The notes below the pieces were generated by a model. The model did not search any database and was not told where the DNA came from. It saw only the letters and a program-made list of their open reading frames with translations. This document shows, one piece after another, positions 22,108-29,929 of a stretch of DNA of 38,495 bases. The position numbers and the translations under genes are program-made. The stretch is from the NCBI GenBank assembly GCA_022827405.1, contig JAJDTA010000195.1, forward strand, positions 1-38,495, in the 5' to 3' direction. Each line of letters starts with the position of its first letter. Within the stretch, counting starts at the first letter, position 1. The stretch is from Acidimicrobiia bacterium. Lineage in GTDB: Bacteria; Actinomycetota; Acidimicrobiia; Acidimicrobiales; Bin134.

Positions 22108-22838
22108 CCGACAAAGAAAGGCAACCCGTGAAAATCCACATCGTCGTCCCCATAACATCAGACCAGTTCAACGAACAGATCGAACTGGAGGCTCGGAGTT
22201 TCCTCGGAACCGAAGTCGAACTGGAGGTATCCCACCTGCAGGCCGGACCGGCATCGATCGAGTCGTTCTACGACGAAGTCCTAGCCGGACCCCAGATCGT
22301 TGCTGAAGTGGCCAAAGCCGCCGGCAACGGCGCAGACGCCGTCTTCATCACATGCTTTGGCGATCCCGCCGTGCCAGCAGCACGAGAGATCGTCGACATT
22401 CCCGTTGTCGGCGGATTCGAACCTGCGATAGCCACGGCACTCACCCTCGGCGAACGATTCTCAGTGGTTACGGTGCTGGAAAACGTGACTCCCATGATCT
22501 CCGGACTCATCGCCCGGATGGGTGTCGCCAGCCGCCTGGCCACCATCGAGGTCATCGACACCCCGGTGCTCGAGTTGCACGACGGCGACTCGCTACTCAA
22601 GAGCCTGTTTGAGGCGTCATGCCGGGCCATCGAAACCGGCGGTGCCGACGTGCTGGTGCTGGGCTGTACCGGCATGCTCGGAGTCGCGGCAACCCTCCAG
22701 GAAAAGCTTGAGGCTGAGCTCGTGCGAGTACCAGTGGTTGATCCCACCGGCGCTTCTTTGGGCCTGCTGACGACACTTCAGTCGATGGCCCTCAAACCCA
22801 GCCGCAAGACCTACATGCCCCCACCGCCCAAGACTTGA
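22104..22838 (+). CDS. Asp/Glu/hydantoin racemase-family protein
   Basis: 244 residues from ATG 22104 (ATGA overlap with the permease). GTG 22128, preceded by AAAGAAAGG, is a good alternative and would give the usual start KIHIVVPI. Two catalytic cysteines are in FITCFGDPA and VLGCTGM, one per lobe, as in hydantoin racemase HyuE and Asp/Glu racemases, which work without cofactor by two-base proton exchange. It ends the nine-gene operon. Together with HyuA and DUF917 it suggests that both enantiomers of a hydantoin-like compound are used. Confidence 0.88.
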   Translation: MTDKERQPVKIHIVVPITSDQFNEQIELEARSFLGTEVELEVSHLQAGPASIESFYDEVLAGPQIVAEVAKAAGNGADAVFITCFGDPAVPAAREIVDIPVVGGFEPAIATALTLGERFSVVTVLENVTPMISGLIARMGVASRLATIEVIDTPVLELHDGDSLLKSLFEASCRAIETGGADVLVLGCTGMLGVAATLQEKLEAELVRVPVVDPTGASLGLLTTLQSMALKPSRKTYMPPPPKT

Positions 22839-22855
22839 CTAGAATGCCGCTAGTC
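22837..22855. terminator. short inverted repeat between convergent genes
   Basis: GACTAG, 7 bp, CTAGTC spans the stop codons of the racemase and the convergent FAD protein. It could form a weak two-way hairpin, but there is no T-run and the stem has only 6 bp. Confidence 0.3.
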
Positions 22856-24217
22856 GGCGCGAGTAGCCAGCGAGTCTGCGGCTTGGGTGGCGGCGTGGTG
22901 GCCGCTGGAGAGGGCGCCGTTTACTGAGGGGATGGCCATGTAATCGCCGGCCAAGTAGAGGTTGTCTATGCGTCCGGCAAGCTGGCCCGGAATGTTGGCC
23001 ATCTGGGCGAGCATTCCTGGCTTGCCCATGCACAGGGCCTCTTCCCAGCGGTACACGCGGAAGAACAGACCCTCGTCGTCGGCGGGTAGGGCGGACCCGG
23101 GAGGGGCGTTGCGGCGGGCGGCGCCCAGCATTTGGCGCTTTACCTCTTCGTCGTCTTGCGGGATGAGTTCTTTAGCCCGGTCGAGGCCGATGAGCAGGTC
23201 GAGGATGCTGTGGCCGGGAGGGGCACAGGCGGGCAGGAAGGTGGTCCGGTCCATCAGAAGCGGGGTGTCGTCGTCTTCGGGGTAGAGCGCGCCGTGCCAC
23301 CCCGCAGGGAGCGGGCGGCGGTCGAGGCCTATCACCACTCGGCAGCCGGTTGAGTAGTCAACGGTGCTGAGCGCGCGGCGGGTCTCTTCAGGCAGTTCGG
23401 GGATGAGCCCAGAGACTTGCGTGCCGGGCACGGCGCAGATCACCGCGTCGGCCTCGATGGTCTCGCCGTCAACCACCACGCCGGTCGCCGCGCCGTCGGC
23501 CACGGTGATCCTCCTCACGGGGGTGGACACCCGGATCGCATCGGAGCAGGCGTCGGCCAGAGCGGTATTGAACGAGCCGATGCCGCGCTCGGGCATATAC
23601 ACCTTGCCGCCGCTGAGCATCGTTTCTCCTATGTAGGCCCGCATCAGCGCTTGGCCTGCGGGCGCGGCATCGCCCAACACCATTTTCAGGGGGCCGCTGA
23701 GCGAGATCTTCAGCTTCTCGGGCACTTTGTGCCGCCTGAGGTAGTCGCCGAAGGTCTCGTCGTCGTCGATCTCGGCGAGACGGCTGTCGCTGGCGAAACT
23801 CAGGTATTCTTCCTGGCGATACAACTGCCGCATCACCTTGGAACCGGCCCGCATGCCCGAGGGGGAGAGGAAGCCCATGGCCAAGGCGGCAGGCAGCTGC
23901 CGAACGAAATTCAGGAGCGATTGGTCGGGCGTCGTGGTGACCCACTTCCCATTGCGGTGGTGGCCGAAGATCATTGTCGACTCCACGAGCGGCAGGCCCA
24001 GCTCCTCGCAGATGCGGAAGGCCGTGTCGTAGGTGGTGGTGAAGACGAATGCCCCCATGTCCAGGGAGAACCCGTCCACCCTCTCGCCTTTGCCGCGCCC
24101 GCCCGCACGCTCGGAAGCCTCGAGCAGGAGGGGAGTGAAGCCCCGCTTCTTCAGCGTGTAGGCCGCGCTCAGCCCCGCGAACCCCCCGCCAACAATTACG
24201 ACCCGCCTCGTGCTCAT
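22850..24217 (-). CDS. FAD-dependent amine oxidase/phytoene desaturase-like protein
   Basis: 455 residues. The N-terminus RRVVIVGGGFAGLSAAYTLKKRG and LLLEASERAGGRGKGER are the dinucleotide-binding and GG-doublet motifs of the amine oxidase/protoporphyrinogen oxidase/phytoene desaturase superfamily. The C-terminus NLYLAGDYMAIPSVNGALSSGHHAA is the matching FAD-ribityl motif. The substrate cannot be named; similar genes are often called NAD(P)/FAD-dependent oxidoreductase or protoporphyrinogen oxidase. It faces the racemase gene tail to tail with 11 nt between and is not part of that operon. Start ATG 24217. Confidence 0.87.
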   Translation of the reverse strand: MSTRRVVIVGGGFAGLSAAYTLKKRGFTPLLLEASERAGGRGKGERVDGFSLDMGAFVFTTTYDTAFRICEELGLPLVESTMIFGHHRNGKWVTTTPDQSLLNFVRQLPAALAMGFLSPSGMRAGSKVMRQLYRQEEYLSFASDSRLAEIDDDETFGDYLRRHKVPEKLKISLSGPLKMVLGDAAPAGQALMRAYIGETMLSGGKVYMPERGIGSFNTALADACSDAIRVSTPVRRITVADGAATGVVVDGETIEADAVICAVPGTQVSGLIPELPEETRRALSTVDYSTGCRVVIGLDRRPLPAGWHGALYPEDDDTPLLMDRTTFLPACAPPGHSILDLLIGLDRAKELIPQDDEEVKRQMLGAARRNAPPGSALPADDEGLFFRVYRWEEALCMGKPGMLAQMANIPGQLAGRIDNLYLAGDYMAIPSVNGALSSGHHAATQAADSLATRAD

Positions 24218-24267
24218 CTGAGCGGCTCCCCGTACTCGCTACTGATGCTGCTAGCCTGGCACATTCC

Positions 24268-24341
24268 GGGCCGTTAGCTCAGTTGGCTAGAGCACCTGCA
24301 TGACGCGCAGGGGGTCAGGGGTTCGAGTCCCTTACGGCCCA
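24268..24341 (+). tRNA. tRNA-Val (GAC)
   Basis: The cloverleaf folds perfectly. The acceptor GGGCCGT pairs with ACGGCCC. The D arm is GCTC/GAGC with AGTTGGCTA in the loop. The anticodon stem CCTGC/GCAGG closes loop ATGACGC with anticodon GAC. The T arm has GGTTCGAGT. The discriminator is A, followed by CC but not a full CCA. The EamA start codon lies 4 nt downstream. Confidence 0.96.
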
Positions 24342-24345
24342 CCGA

Positions 24346-25233
24346 ATGGATGTCGTCCAGTCCAGTGATCGACGGCGGCTGGGCTGGTTGCTCGCCGGGG
24401 TGGGGATGCTGTCGGTGTCCACCGACTCGCTGTGGATCCGGCTCTCGGAGGCCGACGCCGTCGATGTCTCCTTCTGGGTGGCGTGCTGCTCGGTGCCCCT
24501 CTACACCGCCTTGAGCCATCGGGTGGACGGCTGCTGGCCGCTGGAGGCGTTCCGCCGCCACCCCTGGCAGCAGCTGGTCATTGGGGCGCTCACCGGGGGC
24601 AGCCAGCTCTGCTTCGTCATCGCCGTGACCCAAACCCGGGTGGCCAACGTGGTGGCCATCGTGGCCGCGGTGCCCTTGATGGCTGCGGTGTGCGCCTGGA
24701 TATGGCTGAGGGAGCGCATCAGCCGAACAACGGCCATCGCCATCACCATCACCATGGCGGGCATCGGGGCGATTGTGTCCAGCTCGGTGGGGGAGCCCAC
24801 CCTCACCGGCGATCTCTTGGGCGTCTTGGCCATCTTGGGCTTTGCGGTGAGCTTGACCATGTGGCGCCGGTACCCCGACATGAGCCGGCTGGTGGGCCTG
24901 TCCATCGGCGGGGTGATGACCGTGGTGGCCCTGGTGTACTGGGCGTCGCCACTGTCACTCGACTTGCGGGCCTACCTGTCGATCGCCGCCATGGGTCTGG
25001 CGTTCAACCCCTTCGGCCGCCTGGCCCTGTCCAACGCCCCCCGCTTCGCCCCCGTGGCCGACGTGGCCCTGTTCGCCCCAATAGAGACGGTGGCTGGCAC
25101 GATATGGGCCGCCGCGTTCTTCAACGAACTGCCCCGCCCTGTTGCCGCCGTCGGCGCGGTCATCGTCCTCATCGGCGTCTTCTACGGCACCATCGCCACC
25201 ACCCGCCCCCAATCCAGTTCAACCATTGACTAG
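24346..25233 (+). CDS. EamA/DMT-family transporter
   Basis: 295 residues with ten hydrophobic helices in two EamA halves. The first helix (LGWLLAGVGMLSVS) begins at about residue 11, so the start must be the ATG at 24346; a start at 24406 would cut it. Typical sequences are QLCFVIAVTQTRVANVVAIVAAVPLMAAV and PIETVAGTIWAAAFFNELP near the end of each half. DMT family members export metabolites or amino acids; the cargo is unknown. The ATG lies 4 nt after the tRNA-Val 3' end with no ribosome site other than the tRNA itself, so translation probably uses a transcript cut at the tRNA end. Confidence 0.88.
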   Translation: MDVVQSSDRRRLGWLLAGVGMLSVSTDSLWIRLSEADAVDVSFWVACCSVPLYTALSHRVDGCWPLEAFRRHPWQQLVIGALTGGSQLCFVIAVTQTRVANVVAIVAAVPLMAAVCAWIWLRERISRTTAIAITITMAGIGAIVSSSVGEPTLTGDLLGVLAILGFAVSLTMWRRYPDMSRLVGLSIGGVMTVVALVYWASPLSLDLRAYLSIAAMGLAFNPFGRLALSNAPRFAPVADVALFAPIETVAGTIWAAAFFNELPRPVAAVGAVIVLIGVFYGTIATTRPQSSSTID

Positions 25234-25234
25234 A

Positions 25235-25256
25235 TATGACCTATTAAATGGTCATA
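25235..25256. promoter_or_regulatory. 7-bp inverted repeat, candidate operator of Phd-VapC operon
   Basis: TATGACC, 8 bp (TATTAAAT), GGTCATA: perfect arms in an AT-rich patch 28 bp before the antitoxin ATG. Phd/YefM antitoxins bind palindromes overlapping their promoter, so this is the likely self-regulation site. Confidence 0.6.
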
Positions 25257-25283
25257 ATAATCTCAGACTGTTATCCTTGAACC

Positions 25284-25598
25284 ATGTCGCCGGAGACGCC
25301 CTATCGCACCATCTCTGCTGGAGAGTTCAAGGCAAAGTGCCTAAAGCTCATGGATGAGGTGAATGACACTGGTGAGCAAATCGTCATTACCAAGCATGGC
25401 CGCCCGGTGTCTCGTTTGGTGCCAGCGGGGTACGAGCCTCGGGGAATCCGCGGCCGGTACAAGGGGATGATGCCCGCGATTGACGATCCATCTGAAAGTG
25501 CATACACCGAAGAGGAATGGGACGAGATCATGGCCGAATGGGGGGACAACCAGCCGTGGTGGTTAAATCCTGCTCCTCCTGATGAGCCCCACTCGTGA
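25284..25598 (+). CDS. Phd/YefM-family antitoxin
   Basis: 104 residues. The N-terminal Phd domain is clear: YRTISAGEFKAKCLKLMDEVNDTG, then EQIVITKHGRPVSRLVP, the standard DNA-binding and dimer part. The C-terminal tail (about 65-104) is acidic and Trp-rich (EEEWDEIMAEWGDNQPWW) and would bind the toxin. It pairs with the PIN-domain toxin that starts on a GTGA overlap. The palindrome at 25235-25256 is the probable operator. Confidence 0.92.
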   Translation: MSPETPYRTISAGEFKAKCLKLMDEVNDTGEQIVITKHGRPVSRLVPAGYEPRGIRGRYKGMMPAIDDPSESAYTEEEWDEIMAEWGDNQPWWLNPAPPDEPHS

Positions 25599-26017
25599 TC
25601 CTGCTGGATACGCACGTCCTCGTTTGGTGTGCCACTGGGGATACAAGAAAGATGAGCAGCGATCGCATGGATGAGGTAGATGCCGCGATGCTGAATGGTG
25701 AAGCGGCGGTTTCCTCAGTCACGTTTTGGGAATTGGAGCACATCCGGCGCAAGCCCAGGAACAACATGGTCCGGATGCCACCCACTTCCAGCCTGCGATT
25801 GCGGCTTCTCTCCGATGGCATACGGGAGGTTTCCCCAACTGGAGACATCATGGTCAAGGCGGTTCAGCTAGGAGACGACGGGTTTCACAAGGATCCAATG
25901 GATCGGATCATTGTGGCAACTGCTCTCAGGGGTGGCTTCCGTCTAGCAACGGCTGATGCCCAAATTTTGGCTTGGGCAAGTCAAGCAAACCGATTGGATT
26001 TGTTCGACCTGCACTGA
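25595..26017 (+). CDS. vapC: PIN-domain toxin (VapC-type)
   Basis: 140 residues from GTG 25595, sharing GTGA with the antitoxin stop. The acidic PIN residues are in place: Asp5 in LLDTHVLVW, Glu46 in FWELEHI, Asp103 in DPMDRIIVATA, and Asp121 in LATADAQIL. VapC toxins are Mg2+-dependent ribonucleases that usually cut tRNA or rRNA. This subgroup (LLDTHVLxW) is commonly paired with Phd-like antitoxins. Length is normal, so the module looks functional. It sits as a two-gene cassette between the EamA and choline-sulfatase genes. Confidence 0.92.
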   Translation: MILLDTHVLVWCATGDTRKMSSDRMDEVDAAMLNGEAAVSSVTFWELEHIRRKPRNNMVRMPPTSSLRLRLLSDGIREVSPTGDIMVKAVQLGDDGFHKDPMDRIIVATALRGGFRLATADAQILAWASQANRLDLFDLH

Positions 26018-26066
26018 CCCAGAAGAAGGGCTCTCGGAGCGACTCTCGCCAGTACGCTCGCGGGCT

Positions 26067-27584
26067 ATGGCCAAGCCGAACATCTTGGTGGTGATGGCTG
26101 ATCAGCTGGCACCGCATTTCACGGGGGCTTATGGGCATCCGCTGGTGCGGACGCCGGCGATGGACGCCTTGGCCGAGCGGGGAGCTCGATTCGACGCCGC
26201 CTACTGCAATTTTCCGCTGTGTGCACCGTCGCGGTTCTCGATGATGTCGGGGCAGCTGCCATCGGCCATCGGGGCGTGGGACAACGCGGCGGAGTTTCCG
26301 GCGTCGATCCCCACGCTGGCCCACTACCTCAACTTGGCCGGATACCGCACGGTGCTGGCTGGGAAGATGCACTTCATCGGGCCCGACCAGCACCACGGGT
26401 TCGCCGAGCGGCTCAACACCGAGATCTACCCCGCTGACTTCGCCTGGACCCCCGATTGGGACAACGCCGGTGAGCGGATCGACAAGTGGTACCACAACAT
26501 GGACAGCCTGTCGGAGGCCGGGCAGGCCCTGGCCACCTACCAGCTCGACTACGACGAGGAGGTGGGGTTTGCGGCCATCCGCAAGCTCTACGACTTGGCC
26601 CGCGACAGCGATGACCGGCCGTTCTTCCTCACGGTGTCGTTCATCCACCCCCACGATCCCTATGTGGCCCGTCCTGAGTGGTGGGACCTCTACGAGCACG
26701 ACGCCATCGACCTGCCCGAACCAGTGGACCTCGAATCGCTCGATCCCCACAGCCTGCGCATCCGCCGGGGCATCGAGGCCGACACCGTGGGCTACACCGA
26801 CGAGCAGTGCCGCAACGCCCGCCACGGCTACTACGCCAACACCAGCTACGTCGACGCGTGGCTGGGGCGGATGGTCCGAGCGCTGGAGGAGACCGGCGAG
26901 CTCGACAACACGGTGGTGATCGCCACCAGCGACCACGGCGACATGCTGGGGGAGCGGGGGCTGTGGTTCAAGATGAGCTTCTTCGAGCGTTCGCTGCGGG
27001 TGCCGTTCATCATGGCCGGTCCCGGGGTGGCCAACACCACGGTTCCCAATGCCTGCTCTTTGCTCGATCTGGCGCCCACCCTGCTGGACATCGCCGCCGA
27101 TGGAGGCAACCGGGTTGAGCCGGCAGTCCCGCTGGCCGGTAGGAGCTTGTGGGATGCGGCCAGCGGGGGGAGCGATCCCGTTGAGGAGGTGCTCGCCGAG
27201 TACACCGCGGAGATGACCTCTCACCCCATGTTCATGATCCGCCGGGGCCGCTACAAGTACATCCACTGCGACACCGACCCCGCCCTGCTCTACGACGTGG
27301 ATGCCGACCCGCAAGAGCAGAACAACCTGGCCGACGATCCCGACCATGCGGACCTGGCCGCAGAATTCGCTGCCGAGGTGAGCCAGCGCTGGGACAGCGA
27401 TGCCATCCGGGAGCAGGTGTTGGCCTCCCAGCAGGCCCGGCGGCTGGTGCATGCCGCCATGGGCGACGACAGCCGCATCTCATGGGACTACTCGCCGGCC
27501 CAAGACGCGGCCAACCAATACGTGCGCGACCACATGGACTGGGCCGAGGCCGGCACCCGCAGCCGCTTTCCCGAATTGGGCTGA
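26067..27584 (+). CDS. betC: choline-sulfatase
   Basis: 505 residues from ATG 26067. The active-site motif is CAPSR (Cys52, converted to formylglycine in active sulfatases) within CNFPLCAPSRFSMMSG, a hallmark of choline-sulfatase. Other close matches are GAWDNAAEFPASIPTLAHYL, GKMHFIGPDQ and YPADFAWTPDWDN. The C-terminus NQYVRDHMDW is also family-like. The enzyme hydrolyses choline-O-sulfate to choline and sulfate for carbon, sulfur or betaine supply. No betaine or choline oxidation genes are adjacent. Metal ligands ADQ at the N-terminus and TSDHGDMLGE are present. Cytoplasmic, no signal peptide. Confidence 0.92.
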   Translation: MAKPNILVVMADQLAPHFTGAYGHPLVRTPAMDALAERGARFDAAYCNFPLCAPSRFSMMSGQLPSAIGAWDNAAEFPASIPTLAHYLNLAGYRTVLAGKMHFIGPDQHHGFAERLNTEIYPADFAWTPDWDNAGERIDKWYHNMDSLSEAGQALATYQLDYDEEVGFAAIRKLYDLARDSDDRPFFLTVSFIHPHDPYVARPEWWDLYEHDAIDLPEPVDLESLDPHSLRIRRGIEADTVGYTDEQCRNARHGYYANTSYVDAWLGRMVRALEETGELDNTVVIATSDHGDMLGERGLWFKMSFFERSLRVPFIMAGPGVANTTVPNACSLLDLAPTLLDIAADGGNRVEPAVPLAGRSLWDAASGGSDPVEEVLAEYTAEMTSHPMFMIRRGRYKYIHCDTDPALLYDVDADPQEQNNLADDPDHADLAAEFAAEVSQRWDSDAIREQVLASQQARRLVHAAMGDDSRISWDYSPAQDAANQYVRDHMDWAEAGTRSRFPELG

Positions 27585-27603
27585 GCGGCCGGCTCTCCAG
27601 CTA

Positions 27604-29280
27604 CTAGGGCTTCAGGCGCAGGGCCAGCAGGTGGGGGATTCCAGGCTCCTCCACAAGGCCGATGGGGTAGATGATCATGTCGTTGGCCACCGCGGGCCAG
27701 CCGTTGGTGGCGCCTTTGGCCTGGTGGCGCCACACGATCTCGCCGGTGGCCCGATCTAGGGCCAACAGCTCCCCGAAGAACGTGGACGTGAACAGCAAGT
27801 CGTTAACCACCGTCATGCCGCCGAACGCGTCTGCGGCGGGAACGTCAGGGAACTGAGAGATGATCTCGACGTCCCACACGATGTCGCCCGTTGCGATGTC
27901 GATGGCCACTACGTTGCTGGGGCGGGTGAACAGTTGGGTGCCCTCGCCGCCGCTGGTTACCTGGTCTGACTCGTAGAAGCTGGGGGCGTTGACCACCACG
28001 GCGTAGAACACGCCGTCGGCTGTCGCCACCGGAGTCACCATGCCGCCCTGGGCGCCGGGCATCACCTCGACCGGCTTGTCGAAGCTCTCCAGGTGGTCGT
28101 TCTGGTGCTGGCCCACCGAGGTACGCCAGAGCACCTCGCCGGTGGCCGGATCGTGGCCGAATGCCACCCCGCCCTTGCCCGCAGTCACGAGCACGTCACG
28201 GTCCATGCCGTGGTCTTCGGCATGGGCCAGCGTCACCAGCACATGGTCGCGGTCGAAGATGTCGTGGGGGAAGGCCTGGAACCCCCAGCGCAGCTCGCCG
28301 GTGGCTGCGTCAAGGGCCACCGTGCCGCTGGTCCACCGGTTGTCGCCCGGGCGGCTTGATCCCGCCGGCCAGCCGGGGGCGCCGGGGAAGGGGTAGGGGT
28401 TGCCCACCCCGAAGTACAGCGTGCCGGTCTCGGTGTCCAGCGCGGGGGGATACCACGCTCCGCCGCCGCTGTTGATGCTGGGGTTTCCCCACAGGTCTTC
28501 GTCCTCCACGGTGGCGAACGACCACACGATCTCACCGGTGGCCTGGTCCAAGGCGTGGATCGTGCCCCGGGCCCCGGCGGGGAAGCCGCTGGTGGCCGCG
28601 TACACCAACCCGTTGTAGGCGAACGGCTGCACGTTGATTTCGCTGAGGTCGCCCCCGGTGATGTCGGTGGCCCAGACCTCCTCGCCGGTGCTGGCGTCGT
28701 AGGCCGCGATGAGCTGGCCCCGCTGACGCCAGCCGATCTTGGTGGCGAACACCTTGCCCCAGCCCACAACGACCCCCGAGGGGCCGTACATGCCGCCCCG
28801 GCGCCCCGCCGTCCAGAGAACCTTGCCGGACTTGCGGTCGATGGCCTGTACCCCGCCGTCGAGGCCGGCCACATACACCCGGTCGCCCAAGATGAGCGGC
28901 GTGGTGGCCAGGTTGCCCCAAGTGCTGCCGCCGGGAACATCGGCAGTCCAGGCCACCTCTAGTCTGTGTACGTTGGACGAGTCGATCGGGCTGTCGAACG
29001 TGGCCCGGGTGGCGGCGTTGTCCCGATTGGGCAAGGGCCAGTCGGCGGCATGCTCGATCACTTCAGGAGGGCTGCCGTCCGGTGAATCCTCAGGAGTTGC
29101 CTCAGGCGCGGATGTCGGTTCAGCTTCGGCGGTCGCTTGGGCCTGTGGTTGCTCTGCCCTCGGAGTCGAATCAGCCGTCGGTGCCGCTGGCTCGGCCGAC
29201 TTCTCAGAAGATGAGCAGGCTGATAAGGCCATCAAGACGGCTAGGGCAATGGCAGTCAATCGTCGGCCAACGGCACCCAT
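27604..29280 (-). CDS. PQQ-binding-like beta-propeller lipoprotein
   Basis: 558 residues from ATG 29280. The frame stays open further upstream, but that part is antisense to the CMD gene. Signal and lipobox LMALSAC place Cys near residue 22, then a Pro/Ala/Glu-rich linker to about 75. The rest is an eight-bladed propeller with repeated blade endings such as AIDRKSGKVLWTA, AYDASTGEEVWATD, ALDQATGEIVWSF and ALDRATGEIVWRH, as in quinoprotein alcohol dehydrogenases. Whether it binds PQQ is unclear: I did not find the vicinal Cys pair of methanol dehydrogenase. Likely an extracytoplasmic dehydrogenase or a scaffold. Confidence 0.87.
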   Translation of the reverse strand: MGAVGRRLTAIALAVLMALSACSSSEKSAEPAAPTADSTPRAEQPQAQATAEAEPTSAPEATPEDSPDGSPPEVIEHAADWPLPNRDNAATRATFDSPIDSSNVHRLEVAWTADVPGGSTWGNLATTPLILGDRVYVAGLDGGVQAIDRKSGKVLWTAGRRGGMYGPSGVVVGWGKVFATKIGWRQRGQLIAAYDASTGEEVWATDITGGDLSEINVQPFAYNGLVYAATSGFPAGARGTIHALDQATGEIVWSFATVEDEDLWGNPSINSGGGAWYPPALDTETGTLYFGVGNPYPFPGAPGWPAGSSRPGDNRWTSGTVALDAATGELRWGFQAFPHDIFDRDHVLVTLAHAEDHGMDRDVLVTAGKGGVAFGHDPATGEVLWRTSVGQHQNDHLESFDKPVEVMPGAQGGMVTPVATADGVFYAVVVNAPSFYESDQVTSGGEGTQLFTRPSNVVAIDIATGDIVWDVEIISQFPDVPAADAFGGMTVVNDLLFTSTFFGELLALDRATGEIVWRHQAKGATNGWPAVANDMIIYPIGLVEEPGIPHLLALRLKP

Positions 29281-29349
29281 TCCATCGACTGTAGGGGCAA
29301 GAGGAACACGGGGCGGTACTGTGTGGACGACCCCAGCCAAGGAGGAGGC

Positions 29350-29910
29350 ATGGCACGAATTCGGATTCCCGACGGCCCCGAAGAGGAACTGCACCGGTTG
29401 TGGATGATGACGCCGGCGCTGTCCGGACCGGCATCGGCGTTTAGCGGCGCGGTGTACAACGAGAGCAAGCTCCCCGTGCGGCTGAGGGAGCTGCTGCGGA
29501 TGAGGATCGCCCAGATCAACGAGTGCGTGGTTTGACTGGACACTCGCATTGCGTCGTTGGCGCAATATGAACTGAGCGAGGACGACTACCTCAACGTCGG
29601 AAATCGCAACGAATACGACGGCTTCAGCGAAGCCGAGCGGGACGCCCTTGAGTACGCGGAGAAATTCGCGGTCGACCACCTGTCCATCGACCAGGAGTTC
29701 ATGGACCGCATGGTCGGGCACTTCGGCGAAGAGCTGGTGGTGGAGATGACCCTGGCCATCGGCTGCTGGATCGCCTTCGGCCGGCTCAACCAGGTGATGG
29801 ACGTGGTCGTGTCCTGCCCGCTGCGCATGAAGGGCCCCGACGAGGCCCGCGAGGTGCTAGAGGCATCCGACGGCGACCTCTTAGCCATGCGCTCCGCCCG
29901 ATTCGCCTAG
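29350..29910 (+). CDS. carboxymuconolactone decarboxylase/AhpD-like protein with in-frame TGA at the CxxC site (candidate selenoprotein)
   Basis: One reading frame of 187 codons with a single TGA at codon 62 (29533-29535). Start ATG 29350 follows AGGAGGAGGC. Before TGA: LPVRLRELLRMRIAQINECVV; after it: LDTRIASLAQYELSEDDYL. Family members have CxxC here (INxCxxCLxTR), so TGA replaces the second redox cysteine, giving Cys59-x-x-U62. The 125 codons after TGA stay open and family-like to a normal end, so the frame is under selection. A hairpin starts 12 nt after TGA. Selenocysteine is the best reading; a Cys-to-stop mutation is the alternative. CMD proteins act in peroxide defence (AhpD) or aromatic catabolism. 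Divergent from the propeller lipoprotein. Confidence 0.75.
29544..29570 (+). promoter_or_regulatory. candidate bacterial SECIS hairpin
   Basis: ATTGCG (29548-29553) pairs with CGCAAT (29561-29566), closing loop TCGTTGG. The stem extends downward by three pairs (29544-29546 with 29568-29570) past one C-A mismatch, and a C-G pair (29555/29559) can tighten the loop to GTT. The apical G is 20 nt after the TGA, and G-U lies in the loop, as SelB-binding hairpins require. Folded by eye. Confidence 0.55.
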
Positions 29911-29929
29911 CGATCAGTCCAGTCGACGC

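Noticed and set aside
25926-27452. 508-codon minus-strand frame opposite the sulfatase
   Set aside because: Antisense to betC; no family sequence, composition typical of a shadow frame.
29281-29721. Upstream extension of the PQQ-like lipoprotein to 705 residues
   Set aside because: The extension is antisense to the CMD gene; the signal peptide and lipobox start at ATG 29280.
29533-29910. CMD gene as a plain pseudogene, or two separate genes
   Set aside because: The frame is kept exactly, no other lesion is seen, and the stop replaces a redox Cys and is TGA. A nonsense mutation is still possible but less likely.
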